Source: Labia minor (Eukaryota; Arthropoda; Insecta; Dermaptera; Spongiphoridae). Taken from it: a stretch of DNA of 64,000 bases. Below are positions 33,360 to 45,659 of this stretch, in pieces. Positions within the stretch are counted from its first letter, which is position 1; each line of letters opens with the position of its first letter. Under the pieces are notes generated by a model. The model saw only the letters and a list, made by a program, of their open reading frames with translations, was not told the DNA's origin and made no database searches. A program made the position numbers and the translations under genes. The stretch is taken from contig OY720344.1 in assembly GCA_963082975.1 (NCBI GenBank), forward strand, positions 14,061,580-14,125,579, given 5' to 3'.

Positions 33360-34140
33360 AACTATAGGCGGAGGAAATATTAGACGATATCATTGCGGGT
33401 TCATGCCAAATCGATCAACATTAATTAAGATATTTTCATTATGACAGATATTAAAAAAACCGCGAATTCAATATTTCTGTTCACTAATTATTTGTAGACT
33501 TTAGTAAAACCTACGCATGACTCAATAGATCCGGATAAACTTTTTCAAATTTTGATCTTAAAATTTATCTTGAAGGTAGTAAAGAAAGAGTAAGATGTGG
33601 AAATCAATTGTAAAATATTAGGTTACCCAGACGACTTAAATATAATAGGAGATTCGGCAATTGCAATTACAGATAGCAAGGAAAAATTAATCGAGGTAGG
33701 AAAAGAGATGAGGTTTGAAATTAATAATGATAAATAAATATATTTAGAAACAAACAGGAGCAGTATTAACATATAAAATGTAGAATTTGAATATGTAGAA
33801 AAATTGAATGTAATCACGAAGGATAATAATATTTGAGAAGAATTTAAATCGAAGTTGCAATCGGGAAACGCCTGTTATCATGCAGTAAAGAGGCTTATCT
33901 CATCAAAATTATTATAAAAGGGAATGAAAATTAAAATATATAAAACAATTATTTTGTCTGTTGTATTATATGAGTGTGAGACATGGTCTATGATCTTAGT
34001 AGATGAGAGTGGATTCAGAGTATTTGAGAATAGGATTGGGCCAAAGATGAGGACACCAGGGAATGACGTAAGAAAGATGGAACAGAGGCTCAGGATAAGG
34101 ACACTTGGAGAAATGTGGTTGTAGCTGCCAAGAACTTTCG
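33360..34140 (+). pseudogene. LINE RT fragment inside Helitron 2
   Basis: Same motifs in the same order as in Helitron 1: GFMPNRST-like start (about 33398), a VDFSKTYA-type block (about 33495), a decayed polymerase core around DDLNIIGDS (about 33630), and KIYKTIILSVVLYECETWSMILVDE in the 33924-34124 frame. Frameshifts and stops differ from copy 1, so decay continued after the copies separated. Confidence 0.78.
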
Positions 34141-34384
34141 AGTAGATAGTTATAACATATTCAATAAAAATATATATAATTAATTTACTGATTAAATTAA
34201 AATATATTTTAAATAATCACACAATAAGAAATGAATGTTTTATGTTATACATTGATTGAAACAAAATGGATGAAAACCTTTTACTACTTTCAACCAAATA
34301 CTATGTACAACTCGGGGGTACAGGGGGCGGAGCCCCCGTCTAGATGTGAAGAGCGACGAAGGAGCTCTGAGCAGCTAGTTATTA

Positions 34385-34890
34385 CTAAAGTCAAATTAAA
34401 AATCCATTTAAATCAATATAATGTTATGATTTTTATTCTCTTTGATATTTATTGACACCTATTGATGAATTATACATTTTCTGTTTTGTTTTCCCTATGT
34501 ATTTGTATAGATAGGTGTATCCAATATAAAAATTAAAGAAGTCATTATAAAAGTTTTATTTTATTTATTTTTACTTTACTGTGAATAAAATATTGTAATT
34601 GGATCATTTTTATTTTATTTGTCAGATACTCTAATAATAATTTTAATGAATTTATCTTCACATATGGGTAATAAGAACTAAGTACCTGGAACACCGAGCT
34701 ATCTAGAAAGATAATATATACTCACAATGTTTGCAAGACAAATAAGATTAATTTGAGATTTGTTTTTTAAAGAGAGATTAATAAATATATTTCATAATTT
34801 GATTCTAATTATTAAAATAAATATTTTTAATTTTATAAATTAAATTAAAAATTTTAAATTTAAAAAAAATATGGATACAATATCAATTAA
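34385..34890. other. AT-rich DNA without recognised feature
   Basis: Nothing supportable seen. Confidence 0.4.
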
Positions 34891-34894
34891 AAAA

Positions 34895-35110
34895 GAATGG
34901 CAAGAGGCAAATATTGATGATATCATTTATATTTACTATTTTAAATTGAGAAAATAATAATAAAGTTGATTTTTCTCGAGGCTGAAACCAATACAGATCG
35001 AATTTTCTTTATAAATATTATCTATGATGTAAATTTCAAAAATTCCAACGTAAAAATATACAAATATATATACAATTTTTGCTAGTATAATAAGATAAGA
35101 TAAGAAAAAA
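34895..35110 (+). repeat. Family G repeat, copy 1
   Basis: Shares with 45745-45925 the blocks TGAAACCAATACAGATCGA, TTTCTTTATAAA, TACAAATATATACAATTTTTGCTAG and ATAAGATAAGATAA. Its first part (AAATTGAGAAAATAATAATAAAG.. TTTTCTCGAG) also resembles family A at 8415-8460. Non-coding. Confidence 0.6.
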
Positions 35111-35556
35111 AAACACATTAATTATTAAGAGTATTTATATTTATATAATGTCATCATTATTAATAATAATAATTTTTCATTTAATAAAAATTATTAAATA
35201 TTATAGAGGGATAAAAAAATAAATTATATGATGCTTATTTATAATGTTTGTGGGCAGGTTAAAGTTGGTAGAGGTGTAAACATTCATTCACTTCTGGAAT
35301 GATTTATTTAATAGGAAATCTGGTTATTTCAATGTAATTAATTGAGCTCACTCATTAGCTGGGCACCAATGCACTATCAAAGGTCAAACGAACTCATGTC
35401 AGTCAAAGACCCTGTCATTAGGCAACCACACTACATGATTTCCTATTTATACATTTTTATTCCTTTTTTATATAATTAAAACTTTAGATATAGAATTTTA
35501 TTTTTTGATCAGAATTTTTCTCTCTCCTTCATTAAACCAGTTTTCTTTAATATTAA
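35111..35556. other. AT-rich DNA without recognised feature
   Basis: A modestly GC-richer patch at 35340-35450 is unassigned. Confidence 0.4.
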
Positions 35557-35603
35557 GCCTCCAAGATCAAAATTAGGAAGCTATGTGATAAAAAAAATGG
35601 TGC
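35557..35603 (+). repeat. SINE fragment
   Basis: CCTCCAAGATCAAAATTAGG then AAGCTA..TGATAAAAAA matches the SINE interior at 40434-40470. It runs straight into the mariner fragment, whose 5' end is missing. Confidence 0.55.
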
Positions 35604-36105
35604 TTCATGAGTTTTTGCCAACAGGTCCTACTGTTAATAAGGAAACTACAAGGAAGTTATGCAACGTTTGCGTGAAGCAATACGGCTCAAACGATCGGAA
35701 TTGTGGAAAAACAAATCATGAATTCTGTATCACGATAATGAACCAGCTCACACATCATGGCTTGTTCGTGATTTTTTGGCCAAAAACAACACCGTTATCA
35801 TTCCTCAACCACCGTATTCACCAGATTTGTTTCCCTGCAACTTTTTCCTATTCCCAAAACTGAAGAGACCAATGAATGGAAAGCGTTTTGCCACAAGTGA
35901 TGAGATAAAGTCGGAATCGAAGAACGAGCTGATGACCATACCGAAAAGCGCATTTCAGAAGTTGTTCGACGATTGGAAGAAGCGCTGGCAACAGTGCATT
36001 ATATTTGAAGGGAATTACTTTGAAGGGGACAAAATGGATATTGATGAATAAATAATTACTTTTCGAAATAATTCATAATTCACCATTTCTTTTAAACAAA
36101 TCTCG
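35604..36105 (+). pseudogene. Mariner transposase, 5'-truncated, with 3' end
   Basis: Starts in the middle of the catalytic domain (frame 35585-35863, FLPTGPTVNKET), shifts frame near 35700-35780, and continues in 35776-36051 with PPYSPDLFPCNFFLFPKLKR to the stop at 36049. The YHDNEPAH motif (second Asp) is visible around 35735. The third catalytic Asp of the usual PCDFF motif is Asn here. The right end near 36105 (AAACAAATCTCG) abuts TA. Inactive by truncation, frameshift and active-site loss. Confidence 0.85.
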
Positions 36106-36107
36106 TA

Positions 36108-37334
36108 TATAATAAGGATAAAGAAAAAATAGAAGTTTAGACAGTAAACAATTTTCTTATGAAAAATTTGAAATTGCGAGCAAAAGATCTTGATGAAAAA
36201 GTATTAATAATTGATAATACGAAATACATATAAAATGGTATTACATTGTTCTTAAGAAGAATTGATGGACTTGGCGTAAATACATCTTAAGAATACATAT
36301 TCCTGTAATGATCCGCAAAAATTTTAAAAGTCAATTTTAAATTTAATTAATGAGAAATCTAATCCGTTATGCTATTTGAAATTCTCAATATATTATAGTA
36401 TAATTGCGAACAAAAATACAAAAAGTAATCATTAATTTAAAAGGTCATATAAAATATTTGAATTAAAATAATTAATTATACAAAAGCATATAAATAATAA
36501 ACTCAATAGAATTTGTTTTTGTTTTATATAAATTCATATGTCAACAGAAACGTACAATAAAAAATGTCATACTTCGGTATATTTGGTGTTCTTAATGTCA
36601 GAAATATGTACATTATAGATGCTAAAGAATTCCTTAATAGATATTATTGTGTTTTGTCATGTTTTTATATAAAAATTTTCAAAAAAAAAAATTTTATAAA
36701 TGAAATTTGTAGATGATAAGAAGGTAAAATTATTGTTTTTTTTTTATAGAGAAAGGGAGGGCTCAATAACTTTTGATTACTTTACTTTGAAAATTAAATT
36801 ATACAAAATTCAAAAATTTTAAACATTTGTTTAATTGTAAATAATCTAGATTTATCAAGAATATTAACATAAATTTATTAATCAATTTTGTTTTAAGATT
36901 AAAATAAAAAAAATAATAAATAAATAATTAATCATTTATGTTATACGAGTATTAATTGAACTGAAAAACCTTCTCTCATCTTCTTCTTTTAAAAAAATAG
37001 TAAATAAATAAATTAATAAATAATTGAATTCCTTCTCTCATGCAAGTGGATTTTCATTTAACGAACATCCTATGTGTAGGTTCAATTTGACATATAGAAT
37101 ACAAGAGCTTCCCTACTATGTTACCTTCAGATACAATTCATTATACATGCTACTATCATTTGTCAACAAATGTATCATAATAAATTTTGTTTAATCGTGC
37201 ACAGAATTACTCTATATTATTCTGTTAGTAAGAGGGGAATCATTTATTAAACTGTTGGTTCTGTTCTTCGACTCATCAACTTCAATTTTGATAAATAAAT
37301 AGATGAATGTACTTTTCAATGACCTATCTATCTT

Positions 37335-37337
<3 letters not shown>
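36108..37337. other. AT-rich DNA without recognised feature
   Basis: About 1.2 kb of low-complexity sequence; nothing supportable. Confidence 0.4.

Positions 37338-37374
<37 letters not shown>
37338..37374. repeat. (AT)n microsatellite
   Basis: About eighteen uninterrupted AT units. Confidence 0.95.
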
Positions 37375-37378
<4 letters not shown>

Positions 37379-37785
37379 GACTGTGACATGTCAATTACAA
37401 GATCAACAATTATTGAATATATACAAAGCAGACAATTTGATTGAATAAACAGAGTAAGGGGAAATATGGATAAACTTCATTATTTCTAATCATTTGAAAA
37501 ATGTTAAATAGATAATTAATTATACATATTATAAATATATAAGTATAAAAAATATATTTCAAAATAATAAAAAATTTTCCTGATTTCTAAAATTAATTTA
37601 TTTGATTCGATTGTTATTAAAATTTTATTAGATTCCTATTATATAATTATTATTATTATTATTTATTATATTTGATGTGAATTTAGAACAATCTATTTTT
37701 AATATTAACAATCTTATATTAAAATTTCCACACCTAATCCTTTATATTCGTACAAATACTTAAACGATAAGAAAAACATATAGTA

Positions 37786-38149
37786 CACCCTCCATTCCAA
37801 AAGAAACCGAACTTTAAAAAAAAAATAGTACCACTAATGCCATCTGTTGTAACTGTATTTTTGGAAAAAATCATGTTATTCATTTGCATCATTCGCCCTA
37901 TTCACCAGATCTGGCTCCGTGCGACTCTATCTGTTCCCTAAAGGAAAGTGGCACGATTGAAGCCATTGAGAAGGCGACGTCCGACGTCCTAAAGACCATT
38001 CCAATAAAGGACACGGAGAAGTCGTTTGACAAATTTGTGTATCGATGCAGAAGGGGAATACATTGATTAATAAAAATGATTTGTTCCAAAATGTTCATTG
38101 TTTTTTGTTTTTTTTTAAAAAAGTTCGGTTTCTTTTGGAATGGAGGGTG
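37786..38149 (+). mobile_element. 364-bp internally deleted mariner
   Basis: Perfect inverted ends of about 30 bp beginning CACCCTCCATTCCAAAAGAA, flanked by TA (37784-37785 and 38150-38151). It retains only the last part of the transposase: an HHSPYSPDLAPCD motif at about 37890-37928 and the RCRRGIH tail in the 37884-38066 frame, with deletions relative to the copy at 1528. Mobile only in trans. Confidence 0.93.
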
Positions 38150-38159
38150 TATATTTAAC

Positions 38160-38757
38160 ATTGTAATATAAGTTATTTTGAAAAATAATTCACTAATAAT
38201 TGGTCACTTTATTATTATTAATAATTAATTTATTTAATGAATAATTTTCTTGACAGTAGGGAAAAGTAAAATCTATTTATTTATAAACCTCATCTCAAAC
38301 AACAAATATTAAATACAAATATTTATATTGGAAATATTTTCCCCTTGAGATGTTATGTTAATATTTGTTACTTTTCAAACTTCAAATTGTACTTAATTCT
38401 CTTGACCAACAAATCATCCAACATTTTCAGCCGTTTACTTGGAAACTTTTTTTTTCTTCTGTTTTACTTAGAAACTTTCAAATTCTAAGCAAATTGGATA
38501 CATTGACATCTCAAATATCTAAATATATTTAAATACAATCATGTCACTTATAATATCATCTAGTTAACAGAAACAAAATAAAACTAAAAAAAAGTATTGT
38601 TTTTAAATTGCTTGAGTTATTAATCATTTAATATTATTATTATTTTTTTCTTTCGAAAATTATATCGGTTTATAGAAGGCACCAGTCAATCAAAAAGAAA
38701 TCAAGTTTGTATTTCCAAGAGAATTGTTATTAATAATTTTTATATTATATGAAAAAT
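38160..38757. other. AT-rich DNA without recognised feature
   Basis: Nothing supportable seen. Confidence 0.4.
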
Positions 38758-38760
38758 GGG

Positions 38761-39031
38761 GCCACAGGGTGAGAGGTTAGCGTAGCTCGCTCACATTCTC
38801 GTGGTCCCGAGCCGGGCAAGGGAATTTCTCTAGCTGGAGTCTATGGGACGGAGTCAATCCAGCCTCCGGGATCAACATTGGGAAGCTACTTGATAAAAAG
38901 TAGCGCCTCCGATCAAGAAAATCAAGGTAAAAGTTGATAGGACCCGTTCTACTGATCATAAGACCCCTTATTTATACAACCGACTTGATTAGGCGTTATT
39001 CTTGCGTAGGACGTACAAAGTCAAAGGTTTT
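38761..39031 (+). mobile_element. tRNA-derived SINE copy
   Basis: Starts GCCACAGGGTGAGAGG, A-box-like TTAGCGTAGCTCG near 38778, and a shortened B-box region (GGTCCCGAGCC) before GGGCAAGGGAATTTCTCTAG. Body and tail (AAGTCAAAGGTTTTTTATA) match the copy at 40318. RNA polymerase III transcription from the internal boxes is expected for such elements. Confidence 0.8.
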
Positions 39032-39659
39032 TTATATAATTAATTAACAAAGATAAAAAATATACTTAATTATGGAATATTTTCAGGTTCATATTTTTTT
39101 TTACATTATTTTTTTATTAAATTGTTGTAAGAGAGGAATGAATCTTTTTTAAGTAAGCACGCAGAACATTTAAGAGACTAACTCCTTATAGACTATTAAA
39201 CTTAAAGATGGAAAAATACTCAAATAATAATTTCCATTTCTAGACTATCTGTTGGAATAAAAGAAAAAAAGAGAAAACGAACTAAATAAAAATACAGTTC
39301 CAACTCATTATAACTTTTTCCATGAATGTCATCTCCATTTAAATATGATATCTGAAATGTTAAGAAAAGAACAAAGATAAAGTTTCCATTTGTTTTTTTT
39401 TTTTGTTTTTTTTTTGTTTTTTGACTCTCTGACCATTGTAAAATATATAAAAAAAATTAATAAGTTTTTCTTTTCATTTAATATTTACACTTTTGTTGTT
39501 TTTTTTTTTAATCTTGAAATAAATTATGAAATAATAAAAAAGAAAATTCAAATAACAAATAGATCGAACAAAGATTTGATATTTGAATTTAAATATATTA
39601 ATTTATTTATTAATTATAATAATCCTTTATCTGTGATGAATTTAAATATTTACTAGTCC
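39032..39659. other. AT-rich DNA without recognised feature
   Basis: Nothing supportable; the 88-codon frame at 39390-39656 is low-complexity Phe/Lys/Asn translation. Confidence 0.4.
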
Positions 39660-40010
39660 TATATATAAACCCTTTCATATTTCTATGTTGATGATTTATC
39701 GATAATTTGCGAATAGACTTTGAGGATGATGCAAAGCTTTTATGATTTTTCTGATCATGTGCTTTCTTGAAATCAACGAACGTACAATATACTGGTTTAT
39801 TTCAAAGCATTATATATTTCCAGGTGGTCTTGAAGATTTTGCTCGATACATGAGCGTCCCAGACGAAATCCCGCCTGGTATTCCCCAATATCCTGTTCCA
39901 ATTATTCTTGTACCCTCTTGAGAAGTTATTACGGTTGGATTGGGTACCACTTGGAGAAATGTTGAAATTTCTTTCACGTTTCAGGATATTTGCTTTTTTC
40001 TTAATCAACT
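39660..40010 (-). pseudogene. LINE reverse transcriptase fragment
   Basis: On the minus strand one frame reads QAGFRLGRSCIEQNLQDHL (about 39878-39822) and, after a shift, another reads PVYCTFVDFKKAHD (about 39795-39750). These are the conserved start of the RT palm, with the first catalytic Asp in VDFKKA. The order matches RTE/CR1/Jockey-type LINEs. Frameshifted and short. Confidence 0.72.
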
Positions 40011-40317
40011 AACCTGTCTAGTGTTGTCACTAGGGGGTGATAGAATCAAAGGTGGTTAATATCTGAAGTGGAGGAGAACTTTCCTGTTATTAAATTAAAT
40101 TAAATTTTTGTTCTCGGCTGGACTCTGGATTTTGCAATGTTAGTCGGTAGCGCTGCTTATTCCTCTAGTAATCCCTCCTTTGATTATTATTATTTGATTA
40201 TTTTAAAAAATTCCCGTAGTTGTTCAAGTTTGTACTATTGTCTATATATTTCTTGTTCAGTACTGAGAAAGGCTTGAATTATTTTTATAATTTTCACCGT
40301 TATTATATTAGAAAGGC
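40011..40317. other. Intervening DNA without recognised feature
   Basis: Moderately GC-richer at 40020-40180; possibly more of the neighbouring LINE but without readable motifs. Confidence 0.35.
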
Positions 40318-40580
40318 ACCACAGGGTGAGAGGTTAGCGTAGTTGGTTCACATTCTCGTGGTTTTAGGTTCAAGTCCAGGGCCTGGCAAGGGAATTTCTC
40401 TTGCTAGGGTCTATGAGACGGAGTCAACCCAGCCTCCCAGATCAAAATTAGGAAAGCTACTTGATAGCGCCTCCGATCAAGAAAATCAAGGTAAAGGTTG
40501 ATAGGACTTGACTTGTTCTAGTGATCATAGAACAACTAATTGTCCTTGCGCAGGACCTACAAAAAGTCAGAGGTTTTTTT
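40318..40580 (+). mobile_element. tRNA-derived SINE, best-preserved copy
   Basis: Has both internal Pol III promoter boxes: A box TAGCGTAGTTGG (40335-40346) and B box GGTTCAAGTCC (40367-40377). They are followed by CCTGGCAAGGGAATTTCTCT, GACGGAGTCAACCCAGCCTCC-type sequence and GATCAAGAAAATCAAGGTAAA. The tail CAGGACCTACAAAAAGTCAG precedes a T-rich end. It matches 38761 and 5385 along the whole length, defining a family of about 265 bp. Confidence 0.85.
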
Positions 40581-41573
40581 TATTATCTTAGATACGATTT
40601 GTTTATTTGATCAACTATATTTAATAATATTAGAAAGTACTAGATCTAAAATTTATTTCTAAAAAAAGAAATGGTTATATGTTATATCCTATTTCACATA
40701 AATTTTTATTCTAAAATTGCTCAAATGATATATATATTTTTAATTTGTATTCATATTAGGTTAATATTATATTGACTAACTATATACACTCCTCTTCAAA
40801 GGTTATATTCCCTTTTGGACTTAAGCTTAGATCTCAATTTACATGAAGATTTGTAATTTATTTTAATTGCGAAACTCATACACATACACCCTTTCAAATA
40901 CATGTAAAGATATATTTTCATCACATAAAATGGATAAACATTTCGTTAAGTTAAATTATTATAAATTTAATGACAAAGTGGCTTTAAAATTTGAAATTTA
41001 ATTGCTTTTTCATGCATCATGATCTTTCTCTGAGAAATTTATTTGGTAAGTGATAAAATATATCCATGAGTACCATAATTATACAATCTTAAATTTTAAT
41101 ATAATTGGTTTAATAAATTATTATTTAAAATTATTTAAAAATGTAAGATTTTATTTTTATTGACTTATTTATATAATTATAAAATAATATGTAAATAAAT
41201 ATACTAATTTTAAAATTTCCAGATTCTCTAAAACAAATAAATACAAATTGTTATTTTATAATTATTTTTTAATTCTCTGAATAATCGTAAAACATATTAT
41301 ATAATTTAATCAATTAATTGATACTATTAAAATTAAAAGCTAATTATTAAAAAAATAACTTTATATCTATTTCTTCAACCTTATAACATGATATTCACTC
41401 TAAATCATTATAAGCAACCTGTATATACAAGTTTTTATACTAATCTGACTTAAATATAATTATTCAATTTAAATCCTACGAATTTTATAATGATTTAATT
41501 GTAATTATCAATTTTATATAACTTACGAAGTACCAAAAACTATAAAATCACCTCATAATTATATAGTGTAAAA
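40581..41573. other. AT-rich DNA without recognised feature
   Basis: About 1 kb of low-complexity sequence; nothing supportable. Confidence 0.4.
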
Positions 41574-42085
41574 TGAGGACAGGTCAATAAATCCGTGACT
41601 TTTTGAATTTCCCATCTCATTAATGAAATGGCAACACTTCTTCTGTTATCAGGCAACTATCAGCTGACCTCTGTCGAACTTTGAACCAGTTGGGTCTTTT
41701 AGTTTTTGTTTGACATCCATTAATAACAGGCTAATTCGTGATTTGAGAAGAAAATGAAAAAAAGTGAATTTCCATAAAAATCCATGAATTGGGATATGAA
41801 TTGCTGGCTCATCCGCCCTATTCTCTGGATTTAGCCCCGTTTAACTATTTTTTGTTTGCAAACGGTGGAAAGAGATTTTACTCCAACCAAGAAATCATTT
41901 CACAAACAAATCTATTTTAATGTCTTCCGTAAATGTCATTTTTTGGAAGTGATAAAAAAAATTGGAGAAATGTTGGACAAAATGTATAGAGCTCAAAGAT
42001 GAGACTGCGTTGAAAAATAAAATAATTTTTTATCAAAAAACCTGTGTTTCATTCAAAAACTCATGGACTTATTGACCTGGCCTCG
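41574..42085 (+). mobile_element. 512-bp deleted mariner
   Basis: Imperfect inverted ends: the left TGAGGACAGGTCAATAAATC pairs with the right end GACTTATTGACCTGGCCTCG, and TA follows at 42086. Retains a frameshifted transposase piece: HPPYSPDLAPFNYFLF-type motif at about 41813-41860 (third catalytic Asp replaced by Asn) and the WRNVGQNV tail near 41963. A lineage distinct from the other mariners here. Confidence 0.82.
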
Positions 42086-42087
42086 TA

Positions 42088-43912
42088 TGTATATGTGAAT
42101 TGTATTAGAATTTGATATATTATTCATAATAAATAATATACTTAGATAATTATAATATATATATATATATACAAAATCAGATAATCACGAAATATTTATT
42201 TAAGAATTAAATTTAGTACTCTATAGAAATTTGAATTTGAAATGTCAATTAAAAGTTGATAAATAAATTAATCACATAAATTTATTTGTAATTAATTAAA
42301 CTAAGTTGAAAATATAGGATTTAATTATTTGAATTGATTTTCTATGTGGGAGTGTTTGCGATTGCCAGAGGAGTTGTTCATCCATGCTCTTTAAGGGCTG
42401 ATCATAAACCAGGAATTTATTTAAGGCCTGCAGGACAATTAATTCATGAGAGTGCGTTTACATTATTAAATGTATAGAAGTAGAAGTATTGTATAAATAC
42501 AATACATTGACTTAATTAACAATATTATTTGTTTCATTTTTCATTTTTGGTTCCATTCTATACATTAATTATATGTGGTAATTAATATAGGTATACTTAT
42601 ATAATACAAAAATATTTACGCGATATTATTATTAGAATTTAGAATTTTTATATGAACATAGTTGTTAATTAATATATATACCATAATATACAATAATATA
42701 CAATGCAGGGTCTTTTTAATGAATAATTATATCTTTATTAGGGGGGGGGGGTTGGTTTTATATAGTCTATTGTTTTTTTTTTATCTCTATTATTAACATT
42801 TTAAAACTTCTTGATAGACATTGTATTGTTCGATCAACAAAATAAATAAAAAAATATTTACAAATTTGATTCTAAATTTAATTTTAATTTGATATTTAAA
42901 TTTTAATAAAAAGAATATACATCATAATAGAAAATGATTTTTCACATAAAAGTAAAATATAAAAAAATAAAATAATAGGAGAGATGTATTTAAAACTTTC
43001 AATAAAAACAAAGAATATAATAACATTTTTAATTAAAACTAAATATATAGGAATTTCATTAAAAAAATAATTAAGAGATATTTTTTTCTTGTTTAATTTA
43101 TCAATTAAAAGACAAAAGACATATATATATATATATATTGTAAATTATTGTACAATTACTCACACAATATTTTTCCTTTCCCAGGTTCAAAATGAATTAA
43201 TAAAGATTTTTTTTTTCTGAAAAAACAATTATTAAGTAATTCTAATAATAATAATAATAAAACAACATTCATTTGTATTTCACTTTTATTGAAATTCATA
43301 AAGAAAGAATTTAATTAATCATTTTTGTTTGTTTTTTTTTTATTTGATGCTTTTTTTTACTGGAATATGCGTATATGGAAGATATATCCACTCACTTTCC
43401 TAGAATATAAAATGAATGAAAATTAATTTCTAAGTGTTTAATCAAGTAAATATCTTTTCCTTTGTGGCATTATTAATGGTGAGTTTGCGTTCCGCTTGCG
43501 ATCTGATAGCCGATAGTAAATCAAAACGGTAAATCCATTAGAATTATGATTTAGGCTACAAGTTGCCAGTAAATTTAGTAAGTTTATCTCATTTCATAAT
43601 AAATACTGTCATGTTTTTTTTGTTTGTTTTTTTTTTTTTTTTTGAATAATTCGAACTAAAATAAAACATATTATTATAAATTTTAAAATAAAAAAATATA
43701 CACGTATTCTCCTAAAATTATATAAGGGTATGAATTATATTTTATAATAAACTATTTTAAATGGATAAAATGGCAAATATATATTTAAAAAAAAGACATA
43801 AATAAAATAGATAGGTATAATAAAACAAAATTTTATTATTATTTTTTAAATAAATAAATAAATATAAAAATATAATAAAATGAAACATATATTATTAGAA
43901 TTATCATTTAAA
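42088..43912. other. AT-rich DNA without recognised feature
   Basis: About 1.8 kb of low-complexity sequence, with short unassigned GC-richer patches near 42340-42455 and 43470-43520 and a G10 run near 42741. No gene or repeat copy found. Confidence 0.4.
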
Positions 43913-43914
43913 AA

Positions 43915-44510
43915 TCTGGAGTGTCTCCACTCGACTATCTCGCAAATTTGAATTGGATTAAATAACATATATTAATTTAAATTAAATTAATTAAATTATA
44001 AATTAAAATTAATAAATCATATTTATTAAACCAGCGCATGTTTGGCTCTTTGTTGATGGCACCACGTCACGTGTTGGCGCGTGAGATTTGCAGTGTTAAA
44101 AAATTAATTCTGGTACTTTCAGCGATTCAATCAAGCTCAAATTCTATATATAGCAATTTTATACAATTATTAATCATGTGAAAAACTATCAAACATATAT
44201 CTTTATTTTTACGGTCACTTTAGAAGAAAAAAATCAAAAAGTTGAAGGTAATAACCCTCTTCCGGTTGAGCTACATTTCTCAAAAGTTGATAGAAAACTA
44301 TGAATTTTGAATAATGCCCATGTACCAAATTTCATCATTCTAGCTCAAACCGTTTTTGAATAATCTTGGTTACATATACACACACACAGGCAGACATTTT
44401 TCTCAACCTTAGTGAAAATGATTCAGGAACCTTCAAAACGTATAAAAACATCAAAATCTCAACATCGAAAATTTTCGTGATCTCAATACTATCTCTGGCG
44501 AGATAGTAAA
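43915..44510 (+). mobile_element. Family B element, copy 2 (best preserved)
   Basis: Left end CTGGAGTGTCTCCACTCG then ACTATCTCGC (about 43930). Right end CTGGCGAGATAGTAA (44495-44509), the inverse of the ACTATCTCGC motif. The interior order is as in 8828-9425, with only a short CACACACA stretch (44376-44387) where other copies have long microsatellites, and with CTTCCGGTTGAGCTAC at about 44258-44273. Non-coding. Confidence 0.75.
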
Positions 44511-44514
44511 AAGA

Positions 44515-45640
44515 GGGAGAAATGAGACACCCAAAAAAACAAATATTTTAAATATATGTAATATATAATATATTGAATTTATTTATCCAGGTCAGGAAAA
44601 GGAGAATATCTCTGAAAAAATGTATAGTCTGTATTAATTATTAATTATTTTCTTTAAAATAAACATGTCAAATTTTTTTTTATTTGTAATTTTATATATA
44701 ATAATATATTCCTATTTTTTGTAAAATATTTTATTATAAAATTATTCTATTCATTAGTGGCTTAATATAATGGCATATGAAAATATACATTATAAGCCAC
44801 TCACTTTAAATATTTTGTATTATCCCAATTGATAACTTAACCCAATAAATGAATATTTGTTGAAGCTTATTGGTATGTTTATTATACTGTTTAGGATATT
44901 CACTGAAGAGCATATATTAATATTTGTTTATTATTTATATCAGAATACTCTTCAGTTTTCAAAAGTGTACTCATAATAGAAACGTTAGCCATTTTGTTTG
45001 AGGTCATCCGTTCTTAAATAAATATTTATTCTCAAAAGGGTCTCGTTCTCCCTCTCTAATTTCCTTTTCCTTTTCTAAATATCCATAAGCAATTTATTTT
45101 ATATTAATTATATGTTAAGAATATCAAATTTTAATAAATAAAAATAAATTTTTAATTATTTTATTTAACATTTTTCGAATAGCATTGAAAAATCTGAATT
45201 GAAAAATGTTGAAGACTTAACAAAAAAAAAAAAAAAGGATTGTATTATACTTAACTCAGAATAAGTCTGAGGTTTTTTATCTTCAGGAAGTGCATTTCAT
45301 TTTGATGATAAAAGATCATAATTAAACTATAATTATTCAATTAAACTATTAACTATTGGCTATTGAATAAACTATTTTAATACATAAAACATAAACTTTA
45401 ACAAAAAGAAATTAAATACTATTGAATACTTCACATTTACATATACATTTTAATAACAAATCCCTGGTTCACACCGAGTCGCCGCTCGGTCTTTAAAAAA
45501 TTATATCTTATTATTGGGTTTGGCTGGTAATATTAATACCTGGTTCACCGAGCCGCAATTCAAATAATTTAAAAGAACAAAAATTTAAAAAAAAATAGCC
45601 ATAAAACATACGCCCATTAAACGCACGTATTTATGCGCTT
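44515..45640. other. AT-rich DNA without recognised feature
   Basis: Low-complexity sequence. Two related short motifs, CTGGTTCACACCGAG (45465) and CTGGTTCACCGAGCC (45540), recur about 75 bp apart, meaning unknown. Confidence 0.4.
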
Positions 45641-45659
45641 AAAGGAAGAAAAGTATGGC

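Larger units (their letters stand above)
32498..34378 (+). mobile_element. Helitron 2 with the same captured RT fragment
   Basis: 5' end TCTATATATATAAAGG after A (32497); 3' end a mutated hairpin, then GAGCAG, CTAG (34375-34378) and T. Body matches Helitron 1 at the CTCCGTGTTGTTCATTCAAGA block (about 32801), the AATTAATAAATGAACTTAATA block and the whole LINE segment and tail (ACTATGTACAACTCGGGGGT). It is about 1 kb shorter, missing part of the 26.0-26.8 kb interval of copy 1. The microsatellite near its 5' end is TATG rather than TCTG. Confidence 0.85.

Noticed and set aside
38777-38959. 60-codon minus-strand frame
   Set aside because: Antisense reading of the SINE.
40331-40400. Possible tRNA gene (A and B boxes)
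   Set aside because: No acceptor stem or cloverleaf; the boxes belong to a SINE whose body is repeated elsewhere.
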